Source: Sphingomonas oryzagri
Lineage (GTDB): Bacteria; Pseudomonadota; Alphaproteobacteria; Sphingomonadales; Sphingomonadaceae
Assembly: GCF_029906645.1 (NCBI RefSeq)
Contig: NZ_JARYGZ010000001.1
Span: forward strand, 372,001-436,000
DNA: 64,000 bases
Reading direction: 5' to 3'
A program made the position numbers and the translations under genes. Of this stretch, positions 8,114 through 17,798 are shown one piece after another; within the stretch, counting starts at the first letter, position 1; the number at the start of each line of letters is the position of its first letter. The notes below the pieces were generated by a model. That model had not been told where the DNA came from, ran no database searches, and was given only the letters and a program-made list of their open reading frames with translations.

Positions 8114-10534
8114 ATGACCGCTCGCACGCGTATCGTTCGCCGTCTGCTGACATCGGGCCTGGTGCTCGCAGCACTTCCCGCGCCGCTGCTGGCGCAGGAG
8201 AAAGCGGGGCCGCCCGCTCCGCCGCCGCCCGCCGCCAATACGACGGCCCCGTTCGGCGAGATCGTCGTCACCGCGACCCGGCAGGACCAACTGCTCTCCA
8301 AGGTGCCGGTCAGCGTCAGCGCGTTCAACCAGAAGGCACTGGACCTGAAGGGCGCCAAGTCGCTCGCCGCGGTTGCCCGCTTCACGCCGGGCATCCAGGT
8401 CGACAACGGATCGAACGAGATCGCCATTCGCGGCATCTCGTCCAATGCTGGCGCCGGCACCACCGGCATCTATATCGACGACACGCCGATCCAGATCCGC
8501 AACCTCGGCTTCGATTCGGACGACACGCTACCCGCCATCTTCGATCTCGATCGTGTCGAGGTGCTGCGCGGGCCGCAGGGCACTCTGTTCGGTGCCGGCT
8601 CGGAAGGCGGCACGGTGCGCTACATCACGCCGCAGCCGGGCCTGCAGGATTACACCAGCTACACCCGCGCCGAGCTGTCCTCCACGGCGCATGGCGGGGC
8701 GAGCTGGGAATTCGGCTCGGCGGTCGGCGGGCCGATCGTCGAGGACAAGCTGGGTTTCCGTATCTCGGCCTATCACCGCCGCGACAGCGGCTGGATCGAT
8801 CATACGGACTATGACGGCAACATCCTGAAGAAGAACACCAATTATTCGGACGTCACCGTGTTGCGCGGCGCGATCACCTGGCAGCCGGTCGATGGCCTGC
8901 AGATCACCCCGTCGGTTCATTACCAGAAGCGCCTGACCGCCGACGACGACAGCTATGTCGAGGGCCAGTCCGATCCGGGGAAGGGCGTCTTCCACGAATC
9001 CAGCCCGGAATATCGGCGCAATCCGGACAAGTTCGTGCTGCCGGTGCTCAAGATCGACTACAAGAACGACGCGTTTGAGGTCGTCAGCAACACCAGCTAT
9101 TTCAAGCGCAGCAATATCTCGGGTTATGATGGCACGGTCTACGATCTGAGCTATTACCAGACGCTGACGCTCGATCCGAGCGGCGAGGATCCGGCGACTC
9201 CGCCGACGCTGCTCCTGCCGCGCGGCATCAATCCGGATGTCTCTTATTATCTGAGCCCCAGCGTCGTCACCAACCGCCAGCGCATCTTCACGCAGGAAGT
9301 CCGCATCCAGTCGGTCGATCCGACTGCGCCGATCACCTGGGTGGCGGGCGTCTTCTACCAGAAACAGCGCCAGCTCAGCCGCGAGGAACTCGTCGATCCG
9401 CACGGCAACCAGCTGTTCGAGCAGCTCTTCGGCATGTCGCTGGAGGATTATTTCGGCCAGGCGGCGGGCGCCGACGGGCCGATCCCGCTCTACGATGGGC
9501 GCGACAGCTACATCAACCAGTCGATCAGCCACGAGAAGCAGATCGCGGTGTTCGCCGATGTCACGTGGCACATCACGCCCAAGCTGTCGGTCACCGGCGG
9601 CGGCCGGTACGAGAAGGTGAGCTATAACTTCACCAACTTCGCCGACGGCCCGCAGAATTACGGCCGCACCGAGGCGCAGGGCGGCACGTCGTCCAAACCG
9701 TTCACGCCCAAGGCGAACATCAGCTGGCAGGCGACGCAGGACAATCTGTTCTACGGCACCTATGCACGCGGCTTCCGCCCCGGCGGCGCCAATGCGCCGG
9801 TGCCCTACGATGCCTGCTCGGACGATTTCGACAATCTCGGCATCACCGGCGCGCCGTCCTCCTACAAGTCCGACAAGGTCGACAGCTTCGAGATCGGCAC
9901 CAAGGACAAGTTCTTCGATCGCAAGCTGTCGATCGAGGCGAGCGCCTTCACCATCCAGTGGAAGGGCATCCAGCAGTTCGTCAACCTGCCGACCTGCGCG
10001 ATCCGCTACATCGACAATCTCGGCCAGGCCCGCGCGCGCGGCTTCGACCTGCAGATGACGGCCAATCCGATCCCCGGCATCACCGTCGACATGGCGCTCG
10101 GCTATACCGACAGCCGCTATACCAAGACGGCGCAGTACGTGACGCCGACCTCGATCCTGGCGGTGAAGGGCGACAGCCTCGGCGGATCGCCGTGGACCGC
10201 CAGCATCGGCGTGCAGTACGATTTCCCGGCGTTCGGCGAAAAGGGCTTCGCGCGCGTCGACTATCAGTATTCGAGCCCGAGCAAGCGGACCAAGGAGATG
10301 GACCCGCTGACCGCCAACTACGATCCGGGCGTGGTCGCGTCCGATGCGCAGCACTTCGTCGGCCTGCGCGCAGGCGGCATCATCGGCGGCTTCAACGTCT
10401 CGGTGTTCGTGGACAACCTGCTCGACAGTTCGCCGCTGCTCGACCGCAGCCACCAGGGCGTCGACACGCTGCTGTATACCGATACCACCTGGCGGCCGCG
10501 CACCGTCGGCCTGACTGCCAGCTACCGGATGTGA
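8114..10534 (+). CDS. TonB-dependent outer-membrane receptor
   Basis: 806 residues. Signal peptide through about residue 27 (ALPAPLLAQ), then a Pro-rich stretch and the TonB-box-like segment GEIVVTATRQDQLLSKVPVS. The plug domain includes IAIRGISSNAGAGTTGIYID and VEVLRGPQGTLFGAGSEGG, then a beta-barrel to the C-terminus. It takes up an unidentified large or scarce substrate across the outer membrane using TonB energy; a TonB protein is encoded at 43106. Its place between a PuuB-like gene and dapB, close to polyamine genes, hints at an amine-containing ligand, but receptors of this class cannot be assigned by sequence reading. A terminator hairpin follows at 10570. Confidence 0.9.
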   Translation: MTARTRIVRRLLTSGLVLAALPAPLLAQEKAGPPAPPPPAANTTAPFGEIVVTATRQDQLLSKVPVSVSAFNQKALDLKGAKSLAAVARFTPGIQVDNGSNEIAIRGISSNAGAGTTGIYIDDTPIQIRNLGFDSDDTLPAIFDLDRVEVLRGPQGTLFGAGSEGGTVRYITPQPGLQDYTSYTRAELSSTAHGGASWEFGSAVGGPIVEDKLGFRISAYHRRDSGWIDHTDYDGNILKKNTNYSDVTVLRGAITWQPVDGLQITPSVHYQKRLTADDDSYVEGQSDPGKGVFHESSPEYRRNPDKFVLPVLKIDYKNDAFEVVSNTSYFKRSNISGYDGTVYDLSYYQTLTLDPSGEDPATPPTLLLPRGINPDVSYYLSPSVVTNRQRIFTQEVRIQSVDPTAPITWVAGVFYQKQRQLSREELVDPHGNQLFEQLFGMSLEDYFGQAAGADGPIPLYDGRDSYINQSISHEKQIAVFADVTWHITPKLSVTGGGRYEKVSYNFTNFADGPQNYGRTEAQGGTSSKPFTPKANISWQATQDNLFYGTYARGFRPGGANAPVPYDACSDDFDNLGITGAPSSYKSDKVDSFEIGTKDKFFDRKLSIEASAFTIQWKGIQQFVNLPTCAIRYIDNLGQARARGFDLQMTANPIPGITVDMALGYTDSRYTKTAQYVTPTSILAVKGDSLGGSPWTASIGVQYDFPAFGEKGFARVDYQYSSPSKRTKEMDPLTANYDPGVVASDAQHFVGLRAGGIIGGFNVSVFVDNLLDSSPLLDRSHQGVDTLLYTDTTWRPRTVGLTASYRM

Positions 10535-10569
10535 GGCAGGCGCTTCCCTTGTAGGATTGCGAATGTCAT

Positions 10570-10598
10570 GAGGCGGGCATGAAGATGCCCGCCTCTTT
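10570..10598 (+). terminator. Rho-independent terminator after TonB receptor
   Basis: Perfect 11-base-pair stem GAGGCGGGCAT/ATGCCCGCCTC with a GAAG loop, followed by TTT, 35 bases after the receptor stop. It separates the receptor from dapB. Confidence 0.75.
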
Positions 10599-10673
10599 CC
10601 AATTCGATCGAACGAGCGAGCGGCTTTCCGTTCGGCTCGCTGCTGTCAACTTCGTCAATTTCGGGAGCCTGCG

Positions 10674-11414
10674 ATGACCTCGATCGGTATCCTCGGCTTC
10701 GATGGCCGCATGGGGCAGGCGATCGACGCGGCGGCGAAGGCGGCGGGCGTCGCGGTCGCCGGCGGGATCGACAAGGGCGATCCGGATCTCGTGGCGCTTG
10801 CAGGGCAGGCCGACGTGCTGATCGACTTCACCGCGCCCGATGCGCTGGCGAAGCATCTCGATGCGGCGGTGGCCGCCGGCACGCCGATGGTGATCGGCAC
10901 CACCGGTCTGTCGGCGGAGGATCATGCGCGGATCGACGCGGCGGCGCAGTCGATCGCGATCGTCCAGACCTACAACACCTCGCTCGGCATCACGATGCTG
11001 CGCGGCCTGGTGGAGGAGGCGGCGCGGCGGCTGGGGCCGGACTGGGACATCGAGATCGTCGAGATGCACCACCGCCACAAGGTCGATGCGCCGTCGGGCA
11101 CCGCGCTGCTGCTGGGGGCCGCCGCCAATGCCGGGCGCGGCGCCGCCGACGGGCAGAGCCTCAACCGGCTCGACCGGATGGGGCAGGGGCCGGGAACGCG
11201 CGAGCAGGGCGGTATCTATTATGCCTCGCTGCGCGGCGGATCGGTGGCGGGCGATCATCAGGTGGTGTTCGCGACCGACGGCGAGCGCATCGAGATCGGC
11301 CACCGTGCCGAGAATCGCGGCATCTTCGCGCGCGGGGCGCTCAAGGCGGCGCTGTGGCTGGCGGAAGGGCGTCCGGCCGGCCGCTACACGATGGCCGACG
11401 TGCTGGGATTGTGA
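10674..11414 (+). CDS. dapB: 4-hydroxy-tetrahydrodipicolinate reductase
   Basis: 246 residues, usual size for DapB. NAD(P)-binding start IGILGFDGRMGQAI, the GTTGLS loop near residue 82, and the family signature EIVEMHHRHKVDAPSGTAL near 125, with catalytic His and the substrate-binding Lys in HRHK and the PSGTA loop. C-terminal FATDGERIEIGHRAENR fits the dimer/tetramer domain. It reduces HTPA to tetrahydrodipicolinate in lysine and cell-wall diaminopimelate synthesis in the cytoplasm. The stop overlaps the GTG start of nth by four bases (GTGA), so the two genes are translationally coupled. Confidence 0.97.
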   Translation: MTSIGILGFDGRMGQAIDAAAKAAGVAVAGGIDKGDPDLVALAGQADVLIDFTAPDALAKHLDAAVAAGTPMVIGTTGLSAEDHARIDAAAQSIAIVQTYNTSLGITMLRGLVEEAARRLGPDWDIEIVEMHHRHKVDAPSGTALLLGAAANAGRGAADGQSLNRLDRMGQGPGTREQGGIYYASLRGGSVAGDHQVVFATDGERIEIGHRAENRGIFARGALKAALWLAEGRPAGRYTMADVLGL

Positions 11415-12061
11415 AAAAGGCCGACGTCTTCGAATTCTACCGCCGTCTGGCCGAGGGCGATCCCGCGCCCGAGACCGAACTCAAGTGGACCAACCCCTAC
11501 ACGCTGCTGGTCGCCGTCGCGCTGTCCGCGCAGGCGACGGACGTGGGGGTCAACAAGGCGACCCGGCGGCTGTTCGAGGAGGTCGATACCCCGGCGAAGA
11601 TGCTGGACTTGGGCGAGGCGGGCCTCAAGGATCACATCAAGACGATCGGCCTGTTCAACACCAAGGCGAAGAACGTCATCGCCGCCGCGCAGATTCTTGT
11701 CGATCGCTTCGGCGGCGAGGTGCCGGAGGATCGCGCGGCGCTGGAGAGCCTGCCGGGCGTCGGCCGCAAGACCGCCAACGTCGTCCTCAACGTGGCCTTC
11801 GGGCACGAGACGATCGCGGTCGATACCCATATCTTCCGCGTTTCCAACCGCACCGGCCTTGCGCCGGGCAAGGATGTGCGGGTGGTGGAGGACAAGCTGG
11901 AGAAGGTGACGCCGCAGCCGTTCCGGGGCGGCGCGCACCACTGGCTCATTCTTCATGGCCGGTACATCTGCAAGGCGCGAAAACCGGAATGCTGGCGATG
12001 TCCCGTCGCCGATCTGTGCCGTTACCGGCCGAAGACGCCTCCGCCGGGCGCGGTGGCGTAA
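11411..12061 (+). CDS. nth: Endonuclease III (DNA glycosylase/AP lyase)
   Basis: 216 residues from GTG 11411, which overlaps the dapB stop. Helix-hairpin-helix LPGVGRKTANVVLN with the catalytic Lys, then the catalytic Asp in VDTHIFRVSNR, and a C-terminal [4Fe-4S] loop with Cys spacing C-x6-C-x2-C-x5-C (CKARKPECWRCPVADLC). It removes oxidised pyrimidines from DNA and cleaves the abasic site. An ATG upstream in frame at 11354 would run deep into dapB and add residues not found in the family, so the GTG is preferred. Confidence 0.96.
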   Translation: MKKADVFEFYRRLAEGDPAPETELKWTNPYTLLVAVALSAQATDVGVNKATRRLFEEVDTPAKMLDLGEAGLKDHIKTIGLFNTKAKNVIAAAQILVDRFGGEVPEDRAALESLPGVGRKTANVVLNVAFGHETIAVDTHIFRVSNRTGLAPGKDVRVVEDKLEKVTPQPFRGGAHHWLILHGRYICKARKPECWRCPVADLCRYRPKTPPPGAVA

Positions 12062-12088
12062 ATCAGGCGTATCAGGCGTATCAGGCGT
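12062..12088 (+). repeat. Three tandem copies of a 9-bp unit
   Basis: ATCAGGCGT occurs three times head to tail directly after the nth stop codon, ahead of the small exported protein gene at 12125. It may be a slippage-prone spacer; no function is visible. Confidence 0.8.
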
Positions 12089-12124
12089 TTATCGAGCAGA
12101 GATGCCAAGTCGGAGCAGGTTGCC

Positions 12125-12505
12125 ATGAACCGTCCCCTCGCCACTATCCTCTTGATCGCCGCCATCGCCGGCCCGGCCGTCGCGCGACCGCTCAAGCCCG
12201 ATCAGGAGGCGAAGATCCAGCCCGCCGGCCCGCCCGTGAGCTGCATCTCGCTCCACAACATCCGCGAGACCCGCGTGCGGGACGACAGCACGATCGATTT
12301 CTACATGAACGGCGGCAAGGTCTATCGTAACAAGCTGCCCAACAGCTGCCCCTCGCTCGGTTTCGAGGAGCGGTTCGGCTACGAGACCAGCATCGACCAG
12401 CTCTGCAACGTGGATATCATCCACGTCATCACCTCCAGCCCGCCGATGCGCGGGGCGTCGTGCGGCCTCGGCCAGTTCCAGCCGATCAGCGGTGCGCCGA
12501 AATAA
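12125..12505 (+). CDS. Small exported protein, DUF6491-like
   Basis: 126 residues. Clear Sec signal peptide ([20 protein letters not shown]). The mature part has four Cys residues: two flanking a central region with [19 protein letters not shown], then [21 protein letters not shown]. This arrangement is like the small periplasmic DUF6491 proteins common in sphingomonads; I recognise the pattern but cannot confirm it. Function unknown. ATG 12125 follows GGAGCAGGTTGCC. It is followed by tRNA-Arg. Confidence 0.8.
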   Translation: MNRPLATILLIAAIAGPAVARPLKPDQEAKIQPAGPPVSCISLHNIRETRVRDDSTIDFYMNGGKVYRNKLPNSCPSLGFEERFGYETSIDQLCNVDIIHVITSSPPMRGASCGLGQFQPISGAPK

Positions 12506-12557
12506 GAGGCGGGTGGGGCTGGCGGGGCGCGAAACGCTCTGCTAAGCGCCCGCTCAG

Positions 12558-12634
<77 letters not shown>

Positions 12635-12825
12635 ATCGTCACCATAGCAGGCCCGCCAGCGGGCGATCGCACGCACCGCCGCGCCGTCCGTTCAACATGA
12701 CGAAAACTTAAGATCGCGGACGGGTACGCCGCCATATGGGGCGGCCCATGCGCTCCGCCATGAGGGCTGCGTGATCGCCGGTTTCGGCGCGCGAAGACCG
12801 GTGTGTTGCGGCGATCGGAGCCTGT

Positions 12826-15222
12826 GTGAGAATGAACGGAGTGTATCGGCGGGCGATGGGCGCCGCCGGGCTTACCAGCATGTACGGCCTTCTGCTGGTG
12901 GCCGCGCCGGCGGGCGCGCAGACCGTTGCGCCGGCACCGGCCCCTGCCGGGCCATCGGCGGATTCCTTTTCCAAGGCGGATGCGGCCGAGGCGGAGGAAG
13001 CGGCGAAGGACGAGATCCTCGTCACCGCCCATCAGCAGCATGGCGCGGTCGCCACCGACATTCCGCCGCAGGTGACGATCAACTCCGCGGCCATCTCGGC
13101 GCTGGGCGCGGCCGATCTGCAGGAGGTGTTCGACCTCTTCGCGCCGGAATTCCGCAACGGTCAGAGCGCGCCCGGCAAGGCGGGCGACACGCCGATCGTA
13201 CTGGTCAACGGCCAGCGCATTGCAGGTTTCGCCGCGATCAAGGATCTGCCGCCCGAGGCGATCCGCCGGATCGAGGTCTATCCGGAGAAGGTCGCGCTCC
13301 AATATGGCTACGACGCCAGCCAGAAGGTGGTGAACGTCGTCCTGCGCAGCAACTATCGCGCGCTGACCCTGCTCGGCCGCTACACCGCCGCGCCGGAGAA
13401 TTGGCGTGGAGTCTACCGGGCGAAGGCCGACCTGCTGCGGATCGGCGAGAATTCGCACTGGAACCTCGATCTCGATTACGCGCACCAGGATCCGATCTAT
13501 TCGGGCACCACTCTCGCCGATCCGGGCGCGACCGACACGTCCGTGCCCGCCCATACGCTCGCCACGCAGAGCGACGACCTGACGATCAGCGGCGATGCGA
13601 CCCGGCAGATGGGGGGACTCACGGCGGAGCTTGCCGGGCGGCTCGAACTCCATTCGTTGCAGAGCAGGCTTGGCCTGTCGGACGATGACGGCGCCCTTCT
13701 TGTCGCGCAGGGATCGCCGGACGAGATTTCCGGCCCGCGCTACCGGTCGGACCAGACGGTCGATGCCCAGACCAGCCTGACGCTCAACGGCAAGCTCAGC
13801 GAGTGGCACTGGTCCTTCATCGGCAAGCTCGACGACACGACCCGCACCATCGACACGCTGGACGGTCCGGGGCGGTTCGACACGATCCAGCTGCCCTCGC
13901 CGGGCATGCTCGCACACCATTGCGATGGCCCGGCCGATACCGGATGCGTGGTGACGGACCAGCGCACGGCGAGCGGCGACTTCTACCTCAACGGCAAGCT
14001 GTTCGCGCTGCCGGCGGGATCGGCCAGCGCTTCGATCCGGACCGGTTTCGTCCTGTCCGGCATCCGCAGCGAGGCGCCGGGCGCGGGCGAATATCAGACG
14101 CTCAATCGCAACGAAGGCAACGTCCAGGCCAATCTCGATCTGCCGGTCACCACCGCGCGATCGCCGATCGGCAAGCTGACCGTCGGCCTCAATGGCGAGG
14201 CTCGCCACCTTTCCGACTTCGGCACGCTGACCACCATCGGATCGAGCCTGCAATGGACGCCGATCAAGCCGATCGAGATCGTGGCGTCGGCGCGGCGGGA
14301 GGAGCAGGCGCCGGACCTGACGCAGCTCGCCCAGGGGCTGCTCGTCACGCCGGACCTGCGCGAATTCGATTTCGTCACCGGGCAGACATCGATCGTGCAG
14401 CAGACGGTGGGCGGCAATCCGGCGCTCGACCGGGAACGCGCGCGCATCGCCGATATCCGCGCGCAGATCACGCCGCTCGCCAATCTCCAGCTTTCGGCCG
14501 AATATACGATCGAGCACGACCGCAATCCGATCTTCAACGTCACGGCGGCGACGGCCGAGACGGATGCCGCCTTTCCCGACTCCTTCACCCGCAATGCGGA
14601 TGGCTACCTGACCGCCGTCGATGATCGCCCGGTCAACCTCTACTCGCGCGATCAGCAGCGCATCCGCTGGGGGCTGAATTACTCGACCGCCTTCGGTCCG
14701 GCCAATCCGGCACCGGGGCGGGACGGCAAGCCGATCGCGCGCGACCAGTTCCAGATCGCGCTCTATGATACCTGGCGCCTGCAGGACGATGTCCGCCTGC
14801 AGGAGGGATCGCCCCGGCTGGACCTGCTCGACGGCGACTTCATCAGCGATACGGGCGGCACGCCGCGCCATGAGCTGGAATTGCAAACCACCGTCGCCAC
14901 CCGCTTGTGGAGCGCCGACATCAACGCGCGCTGGCAGGCGCCGACCCATGTCATGGCCGGCCCGCTGGCGGACGAGGACCTGACCTTCTCGCAAGGGGTC
15001 ACGCTCGATTTGCGGCTGCAGCTCAACATGGGCGAGATCGGCTGGCTGAGCCGCGCGCTGCCCTTCCTGCGCGGCAAGCTCAACATCTCGGCCGACAATA
15101 TCCTGGGCGCACATGCCACGGTGCACGATGCCCGTGGCGTCGTGCCGTCGGCCTATAGCGAATCCTACATCAATCCGACGGGGCGGACGTTCCGGATCAC
15201 GCTGCGCAAGCGCTTCCACTGA
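12826..15222 (+). CDS. TonB-dependent receptor-like outer-membrane protein
   Basis: About 798 residues. Signal peptide ending near residue 31 (PAGAQ), then a Pro/Ala-rich linker and DEILVTAHQQHGAVATDIPP, a TonB-box-like start of the plug. The plug contains DTPIVLVNGQRIAGF and AIRRIEVYPEKVALQYGYDASQKVVNV, which resembles the surface-receptor plug of unusual receptors rather than siderophore receptors. The remainder is a beta-barrel ending RITLRKRFH. Start: GTG 12826, five bases after GGAG; ATG 12832 is a close alternative. Ligand unknown. Confidence 0.82.
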   Translation: MRMNGVYRRAMGAAGLTSMYGLLLVAAPAGAQTVAPAPAPAGPSADSFSKADAAEAEEAAKDEILVTAHQQHGAVATDIPPQVTINSAAISALGAADLQEVFDLFAPEFRNGQSAPGKAGDTPIVLVNGQRIAGFAAIKDLPPEAIRRIEVYPEKVALQYGYDASQKVVNVVLRSNYRALTLLGRYTAAPENWRGVYRAKADLLRIGENSHWNLDLDYAHQDPIYSGTTLADPGATDTSVPAHTLATQSDDLTISGDATRQMGGLTAELAGRLELHSLQSRLGLSDDDGALLVAQGSPDEISGPRYRSDQTVDAQTSLTLNGKLSEWHWSFIGKLDDTTRTIDTLDGPGRFDTIQLPSPGMLAHHCDGPADTGCVVTDQRTASGDFYLNGKLFALPAGSASASIRTGFVLSGIRSEAPGAGEYQTLNRNEGNVQANLDLPVTTARSPIGKLTVGLNGEARHLSDFGTLTTIGSSLQWTPIKPIEIVASARREEQAPDLTQLAQGLLVTPDLREFDFVTGQTSIVQQTVGGNPALDRERARIADIRAQITPLANLQLSAEYTIEHDRNPIFNVTAATAETDAAFPDSFTRNADGYLTAVDDRPVNLYSRDQQRIRWGLNYSTAFGPANPAPGRDGKPIARDQFQIALYDTWRLQDDVRLQEGSPRLDLLDGDFISDTGGTPRHELELQTTVATRLWSADINARWQAPTHVMAGPLADEDLTFSQGVTLDLRLQLNMGEIGWLSRALPFLRGKLNISADNILGAHATVHDARGVVPSAYSESYINPTGRTFRITLRKRFH

Positions 15223-15250
15223 TCGCGCGGAGCATTTCGGCCACACCCAA

Positions 15251-15286
15251 GCGGAAATCCCGCTTCATCCATCGGGATTTTTCCGC
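15251..15286. terminator. Hairpin between the two receptor genes
   Basis: GCGGAAATCCCG and CGGGATTTTTCCGC form a 12-base-pair stem with a two-T bulge around a 10-base loop, 29 bases after the receptor stop. The T-rich right arm resembles an intrinsic terminator, but no T-run follows the stem. Confidence 0.45.
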
Positions 15287-15378
15287 ATTGCCACAAAGCG
15301 GTCATGAGTCGTGGGCAGAGGCGCTGCGCTGACCGGAAGCGCCACCAAAGGCGCCCGGATCCAAGGGGCAAGACAGAC

Positions 15379-17742
15379 ATGACTTTGAACAAATCCGCCG
15401 CGTGGCTTCTGGCTGGAATTGCCGGGCTTTCGCTCGTTCCCGCGACCGCTTTCGCGCAGGCGCCGGCTGGCGACACGCCGACCAATGCGCAGACCGCCGG
15501 TGACGACAACGCCATCATCGTCACCGCGAACCGCCGCAGCGAAGATACGATGAAGGTGCCGGTCTCGGTCTCGGTGATCAAGCCCGAGGCGCTCCACGAT
15601 TATCAGGCCGGTGGCGCCGACACCCTGCTGTCGCTCTCCGGTCGTGTGCCTAGCCTGTACGTGGATGACACCACCGGCCGCATCTTCCCGCGTTTCTACA
15701 TTCGCGGTCTCGGCAATATCGATTTCTACCTCGGCGCCTCGCAGCCCGTGTCGATCATTCAGGACGACGTGGTCGAAGAGCATGTCGTCTTGAAGTCGAA
15801 CCCGGCCTACGACATCGCGCAGGTCGAGGTGCTGAAGGGGCCGCAGGGCTCGCTGTTCGGCCGCAACACCACCGCCGGCATCATCAAGTTCGACAGCGCT
15901 CAGCCGAGCGAGACGTGGCAGGGCCAGGGTTCGCTGAGCTACGGCCGTTTCAACAGCGTCAACGCCGATGTCGGCGTCGGCGGGCCGCTGACCGAGGACG
16001 GCCGCGTGAGCTTCCGCCTGTCCGGCCTGTACCAGCACCGCGACGACTGGATCGACAACACCTACACCGGCCCGACCGACGACGGCACCAAGACCGGCAA
16101 GAACGTGATGGGCGGCTATGACGAGCGCGACGTGCGCCTGCAGCTTCTGTTCAAGCCGACCGAGGACCTGAGCATCCGCCTGTCCGGCCACTATCGCGAC
16201 TATGACGGCACCGCGACGCCCTTCTATCGCGGATCGATCAAGGTCGGCACCGATGCCGTGCCGTCGGACTTCGATCGCGGGCAGGTCGCCAACGACGAGG
16301 CGCACAACAACCCGCAGAGCTACAGGATGCACGGCGTGTCGGCCAAGGTCGGCTACGATTTCGGCGGCATCACGCTGACCTCGATCACCGCGTGGGAACA
16401 TGCGGCGGGCCACAGCCTGGGTGATACCGACGGTGGTGCTGCCGCCAATTTCGGCGGCGTCGCGCCGAACTATTGCGCGGCCGGTTGCGGCATGTCGCAG
16501 GGGCGCCTGCGCGGGCTGGACCAGTGGACCCAGGAAGTCCGCCTCGCCAGCGACGACACCGGTCGCTTCAAGTGGCAGGTCGGCGGCATCTACTTCGATT
16601 CGCGCGACCATACCGAGTTCGACCAGCGCAGCTTCTTCCTGACCAGCAACGCGCTGGGCACCGCGCCGAACCCGAACAACTGGGTGTTGCTGCACGACGT
16701 CAACAAGAGCTGGGCCGCCTTCGGCCAGGCGAGCTATGCGCTGACCGACAAGCTGACGGTGACCGGTGGCGTGCGCGTGACCAAGGACACCAAGACGACC
16801 GACCTGCTCGAGCATCCGAACTTCGCGACGCTGAGCGTGCCGGTGACCGCGCCGACCTCGTCCTACGAGTGCGGCAACAGCACCCACTGCCGCCTGTCGG
16901 ACACCAAGCCGAGCTGGGATGCGAGCCTGCTCTACCGCGTGAACCCGGAGATCAGCGTCTACGCCCGTGTCGCGCGCGGCTTCCGCGGCCCGACCATCCA
17001 GGGCCGCTCGGCGGTGTTCGCGACGGCCTATTCGACGGCGAACTCGGAAACCAACACCAGCTACGAAGCCGGCTTCAAGACCGCGTTCCTGGACAACAAG
17101 GTCCACTTCAACGTCTCGGGCTTCTATTATGAGGTGAAGAACATCCAGCTCAACGGCAACGACAGCAACGGCAACGGCGTGCTGTTCAATGCCAACAAGG
17201 GCAAGGGTTACGGCATGGAGGCCGAGCTCGACGCGAAGCCGACGCAGAACCTCCACATCAATGCGGGCCTGAGCCTGCTGCACACCGAGATCGTCGACAA
17301 GAACGTCTATGCGCAGGTCGGTTCGGCGGGCGGCGTGCTGTCGGAGACGGTGCTGAACCCGGTCGTGAAGGTCGGCAGCAACTATTTCGCGCAGATCAAC
17401 GGCAACCCGTTCCCGAACGCGCCGGACTACAACGTCAACCTCAGCGCCCAGTATGACTTCCCGATCAGCGACACGAGCAAGCTGTTCGTCGGCGGTGATT
17501 TCAACATGCAGGGCAAGACCAACTTCGTCGCCTACCAGTCGGTCGAGTATCGCGCCGACGGCAATTTCGAGCTGGGCGCGAAGGTCGGCTACGCCTTCAA
17601 GAGCTATCAGGTGGCGTTCTTCGTGCGCAACCTGACCAACGAGAAGAACCTGATCGACGTGATCGACACCTCGAACTATCGCGCCGGCATCTACAACGAG
17701 CCGCGCGTGTTCGGCGTGACGCTGAGCGGCTCCTTCCGCTGA
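15379..17742 (+). CDS. TonB-dependent outer-membrane receptor
   Basis: 787 residues from ATG 15379 (AAGGGG nine bases ahead). Signal peptide LAGIAGLSLVPATAFA, then NAIIVTANRRSEDTMKVPVS as TonB-box and plug start, FYIRGLGNIDFYLGASQ and VEVLKGPQGSLFGRNTTAG in the plug, then a long barrel ending in VTLSGSFR. This matches the large family of sphingomonad receptors for plant- or amine-type compounds; the ligand cannot be named. It is convergent with the GntR regulator, with a strong shared terminator between them. Codon usage is slightly more uniform (C/G-ending) than its neighbours, suggesting good expression. Confidence 0.92.
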   Translation: MTLNKSAAWLLAGIAGLSLVPATAFAQAPAGDTPTNAQTAGDDNAIIVTANRRSEDTMKVPVSVSVIKPEALHDYQAGGADTLLSLSGRVPSLYVDDTTGRIFPRFYIRGLGNIDFYLGASQPVSIIQDDVVEEHVVLKSNPAYDIAQVEVLKGPQGSLFGRNTTAGIIKFDSAQPSETWQGQGSLSYGRFNSVNADVGVGGPLTEDGRVSFRLSGLYQHRDDWIDNTYTGPTDDGTKTGKNVMGGYDERDVRLQLLFKPTEDLSIRLSGHYRDYDGTATPFYRGSIKVGTDAVPSDFDRGQVANDEAHNNPQSYRMHGVSAKVGYDFGGITLTSITAWEHAAGHSLGDTDGGAAANFGGVAPNYCAAGCGMSQGRLRGLDQWTQEVRLASDDTGRFKWQVGGIYFDSRDHTEFDQRSFFLTSNALGTAPNPNNWVLLHDVNKSWAAFGQASYALTDKLTVTGGVRVTKDTKTTDLLEHPNFATLSVPVTAPTSSYECGNSTHCRLSDTKPSWDASLLYRVNPEISVYARVARGFRGPTIQGRSAVFATAYSTANSETNTSYEAGFKTAFLDNKVHFNVSGFYYEVKNIQLNGNDSNGNGVLFNANKGKGYGMEAELDAKPTQNLHINAGLSLLHTEIVDKNVYAQVGSAGGVLSETVLNPVVKVGSNYFAQINGNPFPNAPDYNVNLSAQYDFPISDTSKLFVGGDFNMQGKTNFVAYQSVEYRADGNFELGAKVGYAFKSYQVAFFVRNLTNEKNLIDVIDTSNYRAGIYNEPRVFGVTLSGSFR

Positions 17743-17754
17743 TCGGATGAAGAA

Positions 17755-17798
17755 GGGCGCCTCCTTCCCCCCGGCGGGGAGGGAGGCGCCCTTTTTTT
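17755..17798. terminator. Strong intrinsic terminator between receptor and GntR gene
   Basis: A 16-base-pair stem (GGGCGCCTCC... pairing with ...GGAGGCGCCC, one T-G pair) with loop CCGGC, followed by seven T on the plus strand. It ends the receptor transcript; it may also slow leftward transcription from the regulator gene, whose stop codon lies inside the T-run. Confidence 0.9.
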
